A stretch of 64,000 nt of DNA from CADEDH01 sp965262175 (GCA_965262175.1 CBDHES010000002.1:2790001-2854000), one strand, 5' to 3'. Counted from the stretch's first letter, positions 26,047-35,370 are shown. The notes: generated from the sequence alone by a model not told the origin. Made by a program: numbers and translations.

Positions 26047-28002
26047 GTGGCCTACCAGTCGCTCTACCGGCGCTACCGATCCCAGACGTTCGCCCAGATC
26101 CTGGGCCAGCCCCACGTCACCGACGGGCTCCGGTCGGCCGTCGCCGAAGGCCGCCAGGGTCACGCCTACCTGTTCAGCGGCCCCCGCGGCACGGGCAAGA
26201 CGTCGACGGCCCGGGTCCTGGCCAAGGCCCTCAACTGCGAGAACCTGACCGACGGCGAGCCGTGCGGCATCTGCGAGAGCTGCGTCGCCATCGAGTCTGG
26301 CAAGTCGTTCGACCTCCACGAGCTCGACGCCGCCAGCCACAACAAGGTCGACGATGTCCGCGACCTCATCTCCAAGGTCCAGCTCGGCTCCCCGGGCCGG
26401 ACCAAGGTCTACATCCTCGATGAGGTCCACATGCTGAGTTCGGGCGCGGAGAACGCCCTACTCAAGACGCTCGAGGAGCCACCGGACCACGTCGTGTTCG
26501 TGCTCGCCACCACCGAGCCCCAGAAGGTCGTCGCCACGATCAAGAGCCGGACCCAGCACTTCGAGTTCAACCTGATCGCCGCCGAGACCCTCGCCGAGCA
26601 CGTTCGGTGGGTGATCGGCGATGCCGGCCTCGACGTCGACGACGACGGCGTCGACTACGTCCTCCGAGCCGGGGGCGGCTCGGCCCGCGACACCCTCTCC
26701 GCCCTGGAGCTGGTGGCGGCGGCCGGCGGGGTGCCTGCAGGGAACGACATCGCCGAGTCGCTGGTCGACGCGGTCGGAGCCGGCGACCCGGCGGCGGCCA
26801 TCGCCGCCGTGCAACGGGGCCTGGAGTTGGGCCGGGAGCCCCGAACCATGGGCGAGGAGATGCTCGATCTCCTCCGCAACGCGTTCCTCGCCGCCATGGG
26901 CGCCCCCCTGACCCACCTCAACGACCTGACCGAGGCCACCGCCCGGCGGCTGGCGTCGTCGCTCGGCCCGGCCGCCCTCACCCGATGCCTCGAAGCACTG
27001 GGTGAGACCCTGGTCGAGATGCGTCAGGCCCCCGATCCGCGGGTCCCGTTCGAGGTCACCCTCCTCCGCCTGACCCGGGGGGCGAACCCCTCAGGAGCCA
27101 CCGCCACCGCCCCGGCCGGGGCGACCGAGCCCGCAGACGCCGCGGCCCCCGCTCCGGCTGGCCCCGGTGCGAATCCGACCGGACCGGGAGCAGCGCCCGA
27201 CACCGGCCCGCTGCTGGCCCGGATCGAGGCCCTGGAGGCCCGGATCATCGAGCTGGAGCATCAGGTGGCGACCGGCGTCGCCGGCAGCGCCGCAGGGGCT
27301 ACCCCGACGGCCGACGGCCGAGGCGGCGAACCCCGCGCTCCTCGCCCCCCGCGGCGAGGTGGCGGCGGCCGAACGTCGGCGGCCCGGCGGGGCGCTCGGG
27401 CCGCATCGGCGACTGACGGACCGGCCGACGAGACCGCCCCGGCCCCACCGGCCGACGCAGCCCCCGACGCCGAGACCGACAGCCCGCCCCCCGCCGAGGG
27501 TGGCCGGCCGGCACCCGCCGAGCCGGCCAGTGGTCATACGCTCTCGCTGCCGGCGGTCACCGCGGCGCTGGCGGAGCGACTCGACGACCTCAGCCAGAAG
27601 GTTCGGGCCCGCTACAAGGGCGGCCGGATCGTCGCCGTCGACGGCACGGTCGTCCAGTTCGGCGCCCCCAACCCGATCCATCGCGACCGCTGCGCCGAGG
27701 TGAAGGGCGACGTCGAAGGTGCCTTGAGCGCCCACTTCGGTCACCCGGTCACCGTCGAGGTCGTCATCGACGACGCCAGTGCCCCGCCCCCCGACCCGGC
27801 CAAGCCCGACCGTCCGACCTCGGCGCCCCGGGGCGCTGGAGGATCCTCCAGCGCCCCGGCCGACGGTCCTCCGGTCGCCGAGGAAGATGAGATCGGGCCG
27901 ATCGAGGAGCTGGCCGACGCCTCCGACCAGGCGGTCAAGGGCGTCGACCGGATCACCAAGGCGTTCCCCGGATCGACCGTGATCGACTCGGGCGCCGAGT
28001 GA
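26047..28002 (+). CDS. dnaX: DNA polymerase III subunit gamma/tau
   Basis: 651 residues from GTG, starting VAYQSLYRRYR as most DnaX proteins do. The clamp-loader AAA+ domain has Walker A GPRGTGKT (45-52), a zinc site C64/C73/C76/C79, DEVH at 125-128, LLKTLEEPP and the sensor LATTEP. Domain III ends near residue 350. A 170-residue Ala/Pro/Gly linker follows, then a tau-like C-terminal domain (VRARYKGGRIVAVDGTVVQFG). It loads the beta clamp on DNA. It is first in the dnaX-ybaB-recR cluster. I see no programmed frameshift site, so one product is likely. Confidence 0.97.
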   Translation: MAYQSLYRRYRSQTFAQILGQPHVTDGLRSAVAEGRQGHAYLFSGPRGTGKTSTARVLAKALNCENLTDGEPCGICESCVAIESGKSFDLHELDAASHNKVDDVRDLISKVQLGSPGRTKVYILDEVHMLSSGAENALLKTLEEPPDHVVFVLATTEPQKVVATIKSRTQHFEFNLIAAETLAEHVRWVIGDAGLDVDDDGVDYVLRAGGGSARDTLSALELVAAAGGVPAGNDIAESLVDAVGAGDPAAAIAAVQRGLELGREPRTMGEEMLDLLRNAFLAAMGAPLTHLNDLTEATARRLASSLGPAALTRCLEALGETLVEMRQAPDPRVPFEVTLLRLTRGANPSGATATAPAGATEPADAAAPAPAGPGANPTGPGAAPDTGPLLARIEALEARIIELEHQVATGVAGSAAGATPTADGRGGEPRAPRPPRRGGGGRTSAARRGARAASATDGPADETAPAPPADAAPDAETDSPPPAEGGRPAPAEPASGHTLSLPAVTAALAERLDDLSQKVRARYKGGRIVAVDGTVVQFGAPNPIHRDRCAEVKGDVEGALSAHFGHPVTVEVVIDDASAPPPDPAKPDRPTSAPRGAGGSSSAPADGPPVAEEDEIGPIEELADASDQAVKGVDRITKAFPGSTVIDSGAE

Positions 28003-28036
28003 CACCCGTGAGCCCACAACCGAGGAGGCAGTGCTC

Positions 28037-28384
28037 ATGACCGACCCTGGCGGTTTCGACCTCAACAACCTGCTGGAGCAGGCCCAGGCCATGCAGGCCC
28101 AGATGGAGGCAGCCCAGGAGGAGCAGGCGGCCACCGTGCTGTCCGGCTCGGCCGGCGGCGGCAAGGTGACGATCGAGGCAACGGGCGGCGGCGAGTTCCG
28201 CTCGGTGACGATCGACCCCGACGCTGTCGACCCCGACGACGTCGAGCTCCTCGAGGAGCTCGTGCTGGCCGCCCTCCACGATGTCACCACCAAGATCGCC
28301 GAGATGCAGAGCGAGGCGATGAGCGACCTCCAGCTCCCCGACCTGGGCGGCGGCGGCCTCGGCGGGCTCCTCGGCGAGGGCTGA
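28037..28384 (+). CDS. nucleoid-associated protein, YbaB/EbfC family
   Basis: 115 residues. ATG 28037 was chosen because GGAGG (28024-28028) lies eight bases ahead; the in-frame GTG at 28031 would be too close. The sequence has the family's helix-sheet-helix: NNLLEQAQAMQAQMEAAQEE, then VEATGGGEFRSVTIDPDAVDPDD and ALHDVTTKIAEMQSEAM. It binds DNA as a dimer and is almost always encoded between dnaX and recR, as here. Confidence 0.95.
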   Translation: MTDPGGFDLNNLLEQAQAMQAQMEAAQEEQAATVLSGSAGGGKVTIEATGGGEFRSVTIDPDAVDPDDVELLEELVLAALHDVTTKIAEMQSEAMSDLQLPDLGGGGLGGLLGEG

Positions 28385-28391
28385 GCGTCTG

Positions 28392-29006
28392 GTGAGCGCC
28401 TACGCCAAGCCGGTCGAGGTGCTGATCGACGAGCTGGGTCGACTCCCCGGGATCGGTCCCAAGTCGGCCCAGCGGATCGCGTTCCACCTCCTGAAGGTCG
28501 ACCGGGTCGACGCCAAGAGGCTGGCCGACGCCCTGATCGCCATGAAGGATCAGGTCTCGTTCTGCGACACGTGCTTCAACGTCGCCGAGGGTGCCATGTG
28601 CACGATCTGCACCGACCCCGACCGGGATCGGCACGTGCTGTGCGTGGTCGAGGAACCCAAGGACATCGCCGCGCTCGAGAAGACCGGCGCCTACCGGGGT
28701 CGCTATCACGTGCTGCTCGGCGCCATCAACCCCCTCGAGGGCGTCGGCCCCGAGAAGCTCAAGATCCGGGAGCTGGCGCTCCGGGTCGCCGCCGAGGACA
28801 TCTCGGAGGTCATCTTGTGCACCAACCCCAACCTCGAGGGCGAGACCACGGCCGCCTTCATCGCGTCCAAGATCCTGGCGCCATTCGAGATCAAGGTCAC
28901 CCGCCTGGCGTCGGGGCTCCCGGTCGGAGGCGATCTCGAGTATGCCGACGAGCTGACCCTGGGACGGGCCCTCCAGGGCCGTCACGACGTCGCCGGCAAC
29001 GGCTGA
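28392..29006 (+). CDS. recR: recombination mediator protein RecR
   Basis: 204 residues from GTG, seven bases after ybaB. In order: the helix-hairpin-helix (LGRLPGIGPKSAQRIAFHLL), the zinc finger C58/C61/C70/C73 (CDTCFNVAEGAMCTIC), the Toprim domain (LCVVEEPKDIAALEKTG, NPNLEGETTA) and the C-terminal Walker-B-like VTRLASGLPVGGDLEYADE. It works with RecF/RecO to load RecA at gaps. Length and motifs are normal. Confidence 0.97.
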   Translation: MSAYAKPVEVLIDELGRLPGIGPKSAQRIAFHLLKVDRVDAKRLADALIAMKDQVSFCDTCFNVAEGAMCTICTDPDRDRHVLCVVEEPKDIAALEKTGAYRGRYHVLLGAINPLEGVGPEKLKIRELALRVAAEDISEVILCTNPNLEGETTAAFIASKILAPFEIKVTRLASGLPVGGDLEYADELTLGRALQGRHDVAGNG

Positions 29007-29112
29007 CGCCCGGATCCGACCCCGCCCCCGTTCGGGCCTCGAGTCATCCCGTCCGAAAACGCGACGACCGGGTCGGCGGGGAGAGGAATCACCGACCCGG
29101 ACGTGTGATCGC

Positions 29113-29173
29113 TACGACGCCCCAGTGACCGTGGCGCGGGCGGTATGGGTAAACCGGCCACTGGAGCGTCGTA
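29113..29173. repeat. 15-bp inverted repeat, 31-bp spacer
   Basis: TACGACGCCCCAGTG (29113-29127) and CACTGGAGCGTCGTA (29159-29173) are complementary at 14 of 15 positions. It could be a terminator stem, a structured RNA or the scar of a small mobile repeat. Confidence 0.6.
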
Positions 29174-29282
29174 ACGATGTTGCCCTTATGTTACGACAGT
29201 AACGATCCAATGACAAGGGGGAATCCGCCGATTTTTCGGATTTTCTCGGCGGCGCCGGCAGATTCGGCCCCAGGGCCCGACA

Positions 29283-29309
29283 CGAAGCTGCAACAATGTT
29301 GCGGCTTCG
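29283..29309. terminator. hairpin terminator candidate
   Basis: CGAAGC and GCAAC (29283-29294) pair with GTTGC and GCTTCG (29298-29309), with one T-G mismatch and a short loop. It lies 25 bp after the stop of the minus-strand coiled-coil gene and also downstream of recR. Confidence 0.5.
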
Positions 29310-29333
29310 TCGTCGACTGCGAGGCCGGGGCGC

Positions 29334-31406
29334 TCACGACTGCTCGCTGCCCTTGGCGCTCTCGACCGCCCGCTGCATGGCCTCCCGGACCAGGCGGGAC
29401 AGGGCGTCCTCGTCCTGAGCCTCGATGGGCGGCTCCGACAGGACGTCGTCGACGTCGGGCACCTCGTGCTCGTACTGGACCTCGGGACCGGGCGGCGGAC
29501 CCTGGGGGACCGGACCGGCGTCGGCCACCGGAGCCGGCTGCTGGTCGACGAACGGCGCCACCGGCTGTTCGACGTCGACATCGATGATCTCCGGCTGATC
29601 GCCGATCGGTGCCGCCATCGGCCCCGGCTGCCCGCCACCGACCTGGGTCTCCAGCTGGGTGGCCCGCCCCTCCAGCACCCGCTGCTCGGCCTCGGCGATG
29701 ACGAGATCGTCCGTCCCGTCGCCGAGCACCTGCATCGGCTCGGAATCGAGCCGGGTGATCGCGCTCTGGAGCTCGCTCTGGGCGGCGATGATCCGCTCCC
29801 GCGACGCCTGCTCGGTGATGCGAAGTCGGGCGATGCGACGCTCGGCGGCGTCGATGTTGGCCCGGACCTTGGCCCGGATGACGTCCTCCGCCTCTTGGCG
29901 GATGAACTCCGACTGGGCTCGGGCCTGCTCCAGCAGCTCCTTGACCTGTGCTCGGGCGTCGGCGATGCCGGCCAGGGCCCGGTCCCGCTCGGCCTCGGCC
30001 TCGGCGGCGTTCTTGTAGACCTCGCCCTGGCGGGCGGCGACGTAAGCGTCGGCCTCCCGGTGACGGGCCTCCTCGTAGTCGAGGGCCTCCTGCTCCTTGC
30101 GAGCGAAGAGCTCGTCGCCCTCGATCTGGCGCTGCTCGATGTAGCCGTCGCCCTCGGTCCGCTTGGCCTCGACGTAGGCGTCGGCCTCGACCCGCATCTG
30201 CTCCAGGTAGGTGTCACCCTCGGTCCGCTTGGCGTCGACGTAGGCGTCGCCCTCGACCCGCATCTGCTCCAGGTAGACGTCGCCCTCGGCCCGCATCTGC
30301 TCGACGTAGGCGTTGGCCTCGGCCCGCATCGACTCGGCGTCGCCGGTCGCCTCGCTCCGGATGAGCTGGGCCTCGTTGACCGCGTCCTCGTGGAGCTTGG
30401 ACGCCACGGCGTTCGCCTCGTCGAGGATCTCGGCCGACCGTGCCTCGGCGTCGCCCAGGACCATCTCCGACCGGGCCCGGAGGGCTTCGGCGTCGACGTT
30501 GGCCTCGGTCCGCAACAGGTTGCTCTCGTTGAAGGTTGAATCCCGCAGCTCGGCGACCTCGGCGTCGGTCCGCGACTTGAGCTCGGAGACCTCGGCGGCC
30601 ACCGCCTCCCGGAGGCTCGCAACCTCCATCGCCGCGGTCTCCCGCTCGTTGGTCGCCTCGGCGAGGGCCTCGTCTCGGAGCTGCTGGGCCTCGGACCGCC
30701 CGGACTCCCGGAGGTTGAACGCCTCGGTCTCGGCGGTGGCCCACAGCTCATCGGCCCGGGCCTGGCTGTCGGCCAGGACCTCGTTGGCCCGCTGCCGGAG
30801 CTGATCGGATTCGGCCTGGGCCTCGGCTCGCATCTGCTCGGAGTCGGCCTTGGCCGCCTCCCGGACCCGTTCCGCCTCCTCCTCGGCGGCCCGGCGGGCG
30901 GCATCGGCGTCGGTCTCGGCGTTGGTCAGCATCGTCTCGGACTGGATCCGGGACTCCAGGATGAGGTTCTCGGCCTCGGCCCGGGCGTCGGCGACCGTGG
31001 TGTCGGCCTGTTCCCGAGCCGACGCCAACATGGCCTCGGCCTCGCTCGTCATCCGGCTGGCCTCGTCCCGAGACCGGCCCAGGAGCTCCTCGGACTCGGC
31101 CTCGGCGCTGGCCCGAAGCTCGGCGGCCGAGTCGTGACCGATGCGGAGCAGCTCGGCGACCCGTTCGCCGATCGCCCCGAACCGGTCGGCCTCCAGCTCA
31201 GCCGTCGGCGCCGGTGCTGCCGGCTCGGCCGCCGCCAAGCCCTGGGGCGCCTCCGCCACCCGCCGCTCGGCGTCGTCGACCCGATACAACAACTCCTGCA
31301 CCGTCTGGCCGACCTTGAGCAGGAAGCTCCGCACCTCGTCCCGGTCGTAGCCCCGAAGGGTGGACGCGAACTCCCGCCGCTCGATCTCTTCTGGGGTCAA
31401 ACCCAC
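29334..31406 (-). CDS. DivIVA-domain long coiled-coil protein (Scy/FilP-like)
   Basis: 690 residues from a GTG (31406) with GGGAG five bases before it. The protein then begins VGLTPEEIERREFASTLRGYDRDEV, a DivIVA N-terminal domain. An upstream ATG at 31451 would add 15 odd residues. Residues 90-560 are nearly unbroken coiled coil rich in A, E, R and Q. Between about 330 and 440 there are at least six 11-residue repeats of the type GDxYLEQMRVE / GDAYVDAKRTE. Such hendecad coiled coils are known from Streptomyces Scy and FilP, which organise polar growth. A role in cell-pole or envelope scaffolding is inferred. The C-terminal 110 residues are acidic and Pro-rich. Confidence 0.85.
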   Translation of the reverse strand: MGLTPEEIERREFASTLRGYDRDEVRSFLLKVGQTVQELLYRVDDAERRVAEAPQGLAAAEPAAPAPTAELEADRFGAIGERVAELLRIGHDSAAELRASAEAESEELLGRSRDEASRMTSEAEAMLASAREQADTTVADARAEAENLILESRIQSETMLTNAETDADAARRAAEEEAERVREAAKADSEQMRAEAQAESDQLRQRANEVLADSQARADELWATAETEAFNLRESGRSEAQQLRDEALAEATNERETAAMEVASLREAVAAEVSELKSRTDAEVAELRDSTFNESNLLRTEANVDAEALRARSEMVLGDAEARSAEILDEANAVASKLHEDAVNEAQLIRSEATGDAESMRAEANAYVEQMRAEGDVYLEQMRVEGDAYVDAKRTEGDTYLEQMRVEADAYVEAKRTEGDGYIEQRQIEGDELFARKEQEALDYEEARHREADAYVAARQGEVYKNAAEAEAERDRALAGIADARAQVKELLEQARAQSEFIRQEAEDVIRAKVRANIDAAERRIARLRITEQASRERIIAAQSELQSAITRLDSEPMQVLGDGTDDLVIAEAEQRVLEGRATQLETQVGGGQPGPMAAPIGDQPEIIDVDVEQPVAPFVDQQPAPVADAGPVPQGPPPGPEVQYEHEVPDVDDVLSEPPIEAQDEDALSRLVREAMQRAVESAKGSEQS

Positions 31407-31572
31407 TGGAACTCCCAAATGCTCGCGATGCCCGCCCACGCCCATGATCATGGACGTGGCTCATTCGCAGAGTAGCGGTTGGGTGGCCCGCGATCCTAGG
31501 GAGTGTCTCTCCCCCACCACTGGAGCGGGGTCGGGTCGGACGACTCACTTTTTCACCGAACTTACCCGGTGG

Positions 31573-31578
31573 TACCTT
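31573..31578 (+). promoter_or_regulatory. -10 box (TACCTT) ahead of ccr
   Basis: TACCTT ends five bases before ATG 31584 and eight before ATG 31587. One of these two is likely the leaderless start. Confidence 0.4.
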
Positions 31579-31583
31579 CCACC

Positions 31584-32933
31584 ATGATGGACGACATTCG
31601 AGATGCCATCCTCGGCGACGCCCCGCCCGAGGAACTCAGCAACATCGGTGTACCCGAGTCGTACCGGGCGGCGTACGTCCGCCGGGCCGACGTCGGCATG
31701 TTCGAAGGCATGGAATCCGCCGACAAAGACCCACGGGAGTCGATCCACGTCGACGAGGTGCCGACCCCCGAGATCGCCCCCGACGAGGCGGTCGTGGCGG
31801 TCATGGCCAGCTCGATCAACTTCAACTCGGTGTGGACATCGATCTTCGAGCCCCTGCCGACGTTCGGCTTCCTGGAGCGCCTGGGCCGAGAGAGCGTGTG
31901 GGGCGCCCGCCACGACCTCGACCATCACATCATCGGCTCCGACGGCTCCGGCGTGGTGATCGCCACCGGATCGGCGGTGCGGAACTGGAAGGTCGGCGAT
32001 CGGGTCACGATCCACTGCAACTACGTCGACGACCAGGATCCGACCGCCCACAACGACTCGATGAAGGCCGCCAACCAGCGGATCTGGGGCTTCGAGACCA
32101 ACTTCGGGGGCCTCGCCGACCTGACGGTGGTCAAGGCCAACCAGTTGATGCCCAAGCCGACCCACCTCACCTGGGAGGAGGCGGCGGTCAACGCCCTGTG
32201 CGCCTCGACCAGCTACCGGATGCTGGTCAGCAACAACGCCACCCAGATGAAGCAGGGCGACATCGTCCTCGTGTGGGGGGCGACCGGCGGCCTCGGGAGC
32301 TACGCCATCCAGCTGGTGCTCAACGGTGGAGGCATCCCGATCGGCGTGGTGTCGAGCCCCGACAAGGCCCAGCTGCTCAAGGAGATGGGGTGCGAGGCGG
32401 TGATCGACCGTCGGGCCGAGGGGTACCGGTTCTGGAGCGACGAGCACACCCAGGACGAGTCGGAGTGGCGCCGGTTCGGCAAGCGGATCCGTGACCTCGT
32501 CGGGGAGGATCCCGACATCGTCTTCGAACACCCGGGCCGTCAGACGATGGGAGCCTCGGTCTTCGCCGCCAAGCGGGGCGGGATCGTGGTGACCTGCGCC
32601 GCCACGTCCGGCTACATGATCGAATACGACAACCGGCACCTGTGGATGAAGTTGAAGCAGATCGTGTCGAGCCACTTCGCCAACTACGGCGAGGCGTGGC
32701 AGATGAACCGGCTCATCGATCGGGGTGCGATCCACCCGACCCTGTCGGCGACCTATCCGCTCGAGCGGGTGGGCGAAGCCACCCTCCAGGTCCACCACAA
32801 CCTCCACGAGGGCAAGCTCGGGATCCGGTGCCTGTCACCGGAGGACGGGTTGGGGGTCACCGACCACGAGAAGCGGGAACGGATCGGCGTCGAGGAGATC
32901 ACCCGGTTCGAGCGCCATCACGCAGGTCGGTGA
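31584..32933 (+). CDS. ccr: crotonyl-CoA carboxylase/reductase
   Basis: 449 residues. The enzyme reduces crotonyl-CoA with NADPH and fixes CO2 to give (2S)-ethylmalonyl-CoA, for acetate assimilation (ethylmalonyl-CoA pathway) or polyketide extender supply. The CO2-pocket residues described for the Kitasatospora enzyme are all here: N81 (INFNSVW), F170-E171 (WGFETNFGG) and a His at 364 (SSHFANYGEAW). The NADPH-binding GATGGLGSYAIQL is present. The remaining pathway genes are not in this window. Its 3' end overlaps the convergent GGDEF/EAL gene by 35 bp. Confidence 0.96.
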   Translation: MMDDIRDAILGDAPPEELSNIGVPESYRAAYVRRADVGMFEGMESADKDPRESIHVDEVPTPEIAPDEAVVAVMASSINFNSVWTSIFEPLPTFGFLERLGRESVWGARHDLDHHIIGSDGSGVVIATGSAVRNWKVGDRVTIHCNYVDDQDPTAHNDSMKAANQRIWGFETNFGGLADLTVVKANQLMPKPTHLTWEEAAVNALCASTSYRMLVSNNATQMKQGDIVLVWGATGGLGSYAIQLVLNGGGIPIGVVSSPDKAQLLKEMGCEAVIDRRAEGYRFWSDEHTQDESEWRRFGKRIRDLVGEDPDIVFEHPGRQTMGASVFAAKRGGIVVTCAATSGYMIEYDNRHLWMKLKQIVSSHFANYGEAWQMNRLIDRGAIHPTLSATYPLERVGEATLQVHHNLHEGKLGIRCLSPEDGLGVTDHEKRERIGVEEITRFERHHAGR

Positions 32934-35172
32934 CCGGGGCCGCCACCAGCGTCCCCGTCTCCCACAGCTGTAGCACCACGTCGAGGGGTACCGGCGCGCT
33001 CAGGGCGTAGCCCTGGGCGTAGTGGCAGCCGAGCGTGGCCAACTCGTCGAGCTGCGACGGGTTCTCGACCCCCTCGGCCACGACCTGGAGCCGGAGTGAG
33101 GAAGCCAGAGCCATCGAGGCGGTGACGATGGCGGTGTCCTCCCGGTACCGACCGAGGCCGACGATGAACGACCGGTCGAGCTTGATCACGTCGGCCATCG
33201 AGAACCGGCGGAGGTAGTCGAGCGTGGCGTGGCCGATGCCGAAGTCGTCGATGGCGATCCGGCACCCCAGCCCCGAGAGGGCGTCGAGGGTGTCCATCGC
33301 CGCCTCGACGTCGTCGATCCGCATCGACTCGGTGACCTCGAACCCCATCCGGGCCGGGGGGAGGTCGTTGCGCCGCAGCACCTGGGTGACCATGGGGACC
33401 AGCGAGGGGTCGGCCAGCTGGCGGGCCGACAGGTTGACCGTCACCACCGGCCACCGCCCGTCCCGGGCCTTGGGCCACTTGGCGAGCGCCCGGGCGACCT
33501 CCTCGATCACCCACGCCCCGAGCGGCAGGATCAGGCCGGTCTCCTCCGCGACCCCGATGAAGTCGGCCGGGCCGAGCAGGCCGTAGCCGGGACGGTCCCA
33601 CCGGACGAGGGACTCCGCACCGACCATCCGGCCGGTCGCCACCTCACACACCGGCTGGAAGTGGAGCACGAGCTGGCCGTCGGTGATCGCCTCCTGGAGG
33701 TCCCGCTCCATGCGGTTCCGGGCCCGAGCCTCGACCTGGAGGTCCTCGTCGAACTGGACGTAGCGGCCCCGCCCCTCCGACACCGCCCGCCGTCTGGCCG
33801 ACTCGGCGTTGGCGATGATGGCGGTCGGCGACAACCCGGGATCGTCGACGGTGACGACCCCCACCGACACGCTGATCGTGACCTGACCCTGATCGTCGAG
33901 CAGCACCGGCTCCCGCATCGCCCGCATGATGCGGCGGGCCACCACCGACCCGTCGGTGTCGGTATCGCTCACGCAGACGAGGAGGAACTGGTCGCCCGAG
34001 ATCCGGCCGACGGTGTCGCCGAGGCGGACCTGACCGAGGAGGCGGCTGGCCACCTCGAGCAGCACCCGGTCGCCCGCCTCGGGGCCCCACGTGTCGTTGA
34101 TCGACTTGAACCGGTCGACGTCGACCAGCAACACCGACAACGACGCCGGCTCCCGATCGATCCGACCGAGAGCCTGCTGGAGCCGGTCGACGATCAGGGC
34201 CCGATTGGGTAGGCCGGTGAGGGGGTCGTGGAGGGCCCGGTGGGCCAGCGTCGTCTCCAGTGCCGCCCGCTCGATGCCGGCCGCCAGCACCTGGGCCAGA
34301 TGATCGAGGAACCGGACCTCGGAGTCGTTGGGAAGATCCGTCCGGTAGTGGGCCACGACGAGTGCCCCCCGAGGCTCACCGGTCGTCGTCAGGGCCGGGA
34401 ACGCCCACAGAGAGTAGAACCCGTGGGCGGCCAGGGCCTCGGCCAGGCGAGCCGGCAGGTTCTCGACCAGGACACAACGAGCGCTGCGAGGATCGCCGGT
34501 GCTCATCACGAGGCGGAGGGCCCGACCGACGGCGTCGATGTCCTCGCCGCCGGCCACCACCGCCTCCAGGCGGTCCTGCAGATCGCGGACCCCGATCCAG
34601 CACCGGCCGGTGCCGTCGAGCATCGCCTCGACGTGGGTCGAGATCTGGTGGCAGAGCCCGCCCAGGTCCTGACCACGGGCCAGCGAGTCGACCACCGCCG
34701 CCTGATCGGCCAGGAGCTGCTCGGCCGAGCGCCGGGCCAGGTCCCGGAACAGGATGAGCCGGTACTGGGACCCGGAACGCAGGGAGGGGATCGGGGCGTG
34801 GGTGGTGTGGGCGGCGACCGACGAGCCCGCTCCGTGACGGAGGAGGAGCGACACCTCGACCTGGTCACCGGCCGACAGGCGTTCCTCGATCGAGGCGATG
34901 ATCGACTCGGCGGAACCGGTGTCGAGGAGGCTGAGCAGCGGCCGCCCGAGGAGCTCGGCCTGGGTGTGGCCGACCATGGCGGCCAGGCCGGCGCTGACGT
35001 GGACGAGGTGCGACGAGCCGGTGGCGGGATCGGTGACGGTCACCGCGACGCCGTCGACCACGCTCTCCTGGCTGACGACGAAGTCGATCGGAGCCGGGCC
35101 ATCGAGGGACAACGGGGGGGCGAAGGCGTCGAGAAGCGCCTCGCCTACCGGCGCCATGCTGCGGTCTGTCAC
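32899..35172 (-). CDS. PAS-GAF-GGDEF-EAL cyclic-di-GMP signalling protein
   Basis: 757 residues. A PAS-like domain (about 35-150) and a GAF-like domain (about 160-300) precede a GGDEF domain whose signature reads RISGDQF instead of GGDEF, so cyclase activity is doubtful. The EAL domain has ESL (GAESLVRW), the FEVTES, AIDDFGIGHATLDYL and IKLDRSFI motifs and the required acidic residues, so phosphodiesterase activity is plausible. A degenerate GGDEF often acts as a GTP sensor for the attached EAL domain. No signal peptide; cytoplasmic. Confidence 0.92.
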   Translation of the reverse strand: MTDRSMAPVGEALLDAFAPPLSLDGPAPIDFVVSQESVVDGVAVTVTDPATGSSHLVHVSAGLAAMVGHTQAELLGRPLLSLLDTGSAESIIASIEERLSAGDQVEVSLLLRHGAGSSVAAHTTHAPIPSLRSGSQYRLILFRDLARRSAEQLLADQAAVVDSLARGQDLGGLCHQISTHVEAMLDGTGRCWIGVRDLQDRLEAVVAGGEDIDAVGRALRLVMSTGDPRSARCVLVENLPARLAEALAAHGFYSLWAFPALTTTGEPRGALVVAHYRTDLPNDSEVRFLDHLAQVLAAGIERAALETTLAHRALHDPLTGLPNRALIVDRLQQALGRIDREPASLSVLLVDVDRFKSINDTWGPEAGDRVLLEVASRLLGQVRLGDTVGRISGDQFLLVCVSDTDTDGSVVARRIMRAMREPVLLDDQGQVTISVSVGVVTVDDPGLSPTAIIANAESARRRAVSEGRGRYVQFDEDLQVEARARNRMERDLQEAITDGQLVLHFQPVCEVATGRMVGAESLVRWDRPGYGLLGPADFIGVAEETGLILPLGAWVIEEVARALAKWPKARDGRWPVVTVNLSARQLADPSLVPMVTQVLRRNDLPPARMGFEVTESMRIDDVEAAMDTLDALSGLGCRIAIDDFGIGHATLDYLRRFSMADVIKLDRSFIVGLGRYREDTAIVTASMALASSLRLQVVAEGVENPSQLDELATLGCHYAQGYALSAPVPLDVVLQLWETGTLVAAPVTDLRDGARTG

Positions 35173-35357
35173 CCTGGATCGCTTTCCTGGCTCAGCCCGC
35201 CGGCCTCGTTCGAGGAACCCGGGTAGAGACTAGCGAACCGGACCCCCTCCTCGGGCGCATCCGGCCCCGGTTCGGCCGTCGCCATCGGCTGGACCGCCGC
35301 CCGGGTGACCAGGTCGTCTCCCGGTGGCCCGACGACGTTTCGGCGACGCCACCCCGG

Positions 35358-35363
35358 TACCGT
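35358..35363 (+). promoter_or_regulatory. -10 box (TACCGT) of a probable leaderless xseA promoter
   Basis: TACCGT ends seven bases before ATG 35371 and supports that start over the GTG-type codon 66 bases upstream. Confidence 0.5.
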
Positions 35364-35370
35364 TTGCCTG

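Larger units (their letters stand above)
29007..29333. other. 327-bp non-coding region between convergent genes, rich in hairpins
   Basis: No coding frame is credible. It is notably AT-richer than its neighbours around 29170-29300. It holds three inverted repeats: a long one at 29113-29173, CCGCCGA/TCGGCGG around the TTTTTCGGATTTTC loop near 29227-29256, and the hairpin at 29283-29309. It serves at least as the shared terminator of recR and the coiled-coil gene. Confidence 0.6.

Noticed and set aside
29334..31406. The 33-bp DNA repeats seen near 30120-30320 as a possible CRISPR or minisatellite locus
   Set aside because: They are in-frame codons for the 11-residue coiled-coil repeats of the DivIVA-headed protein, with no spacers.
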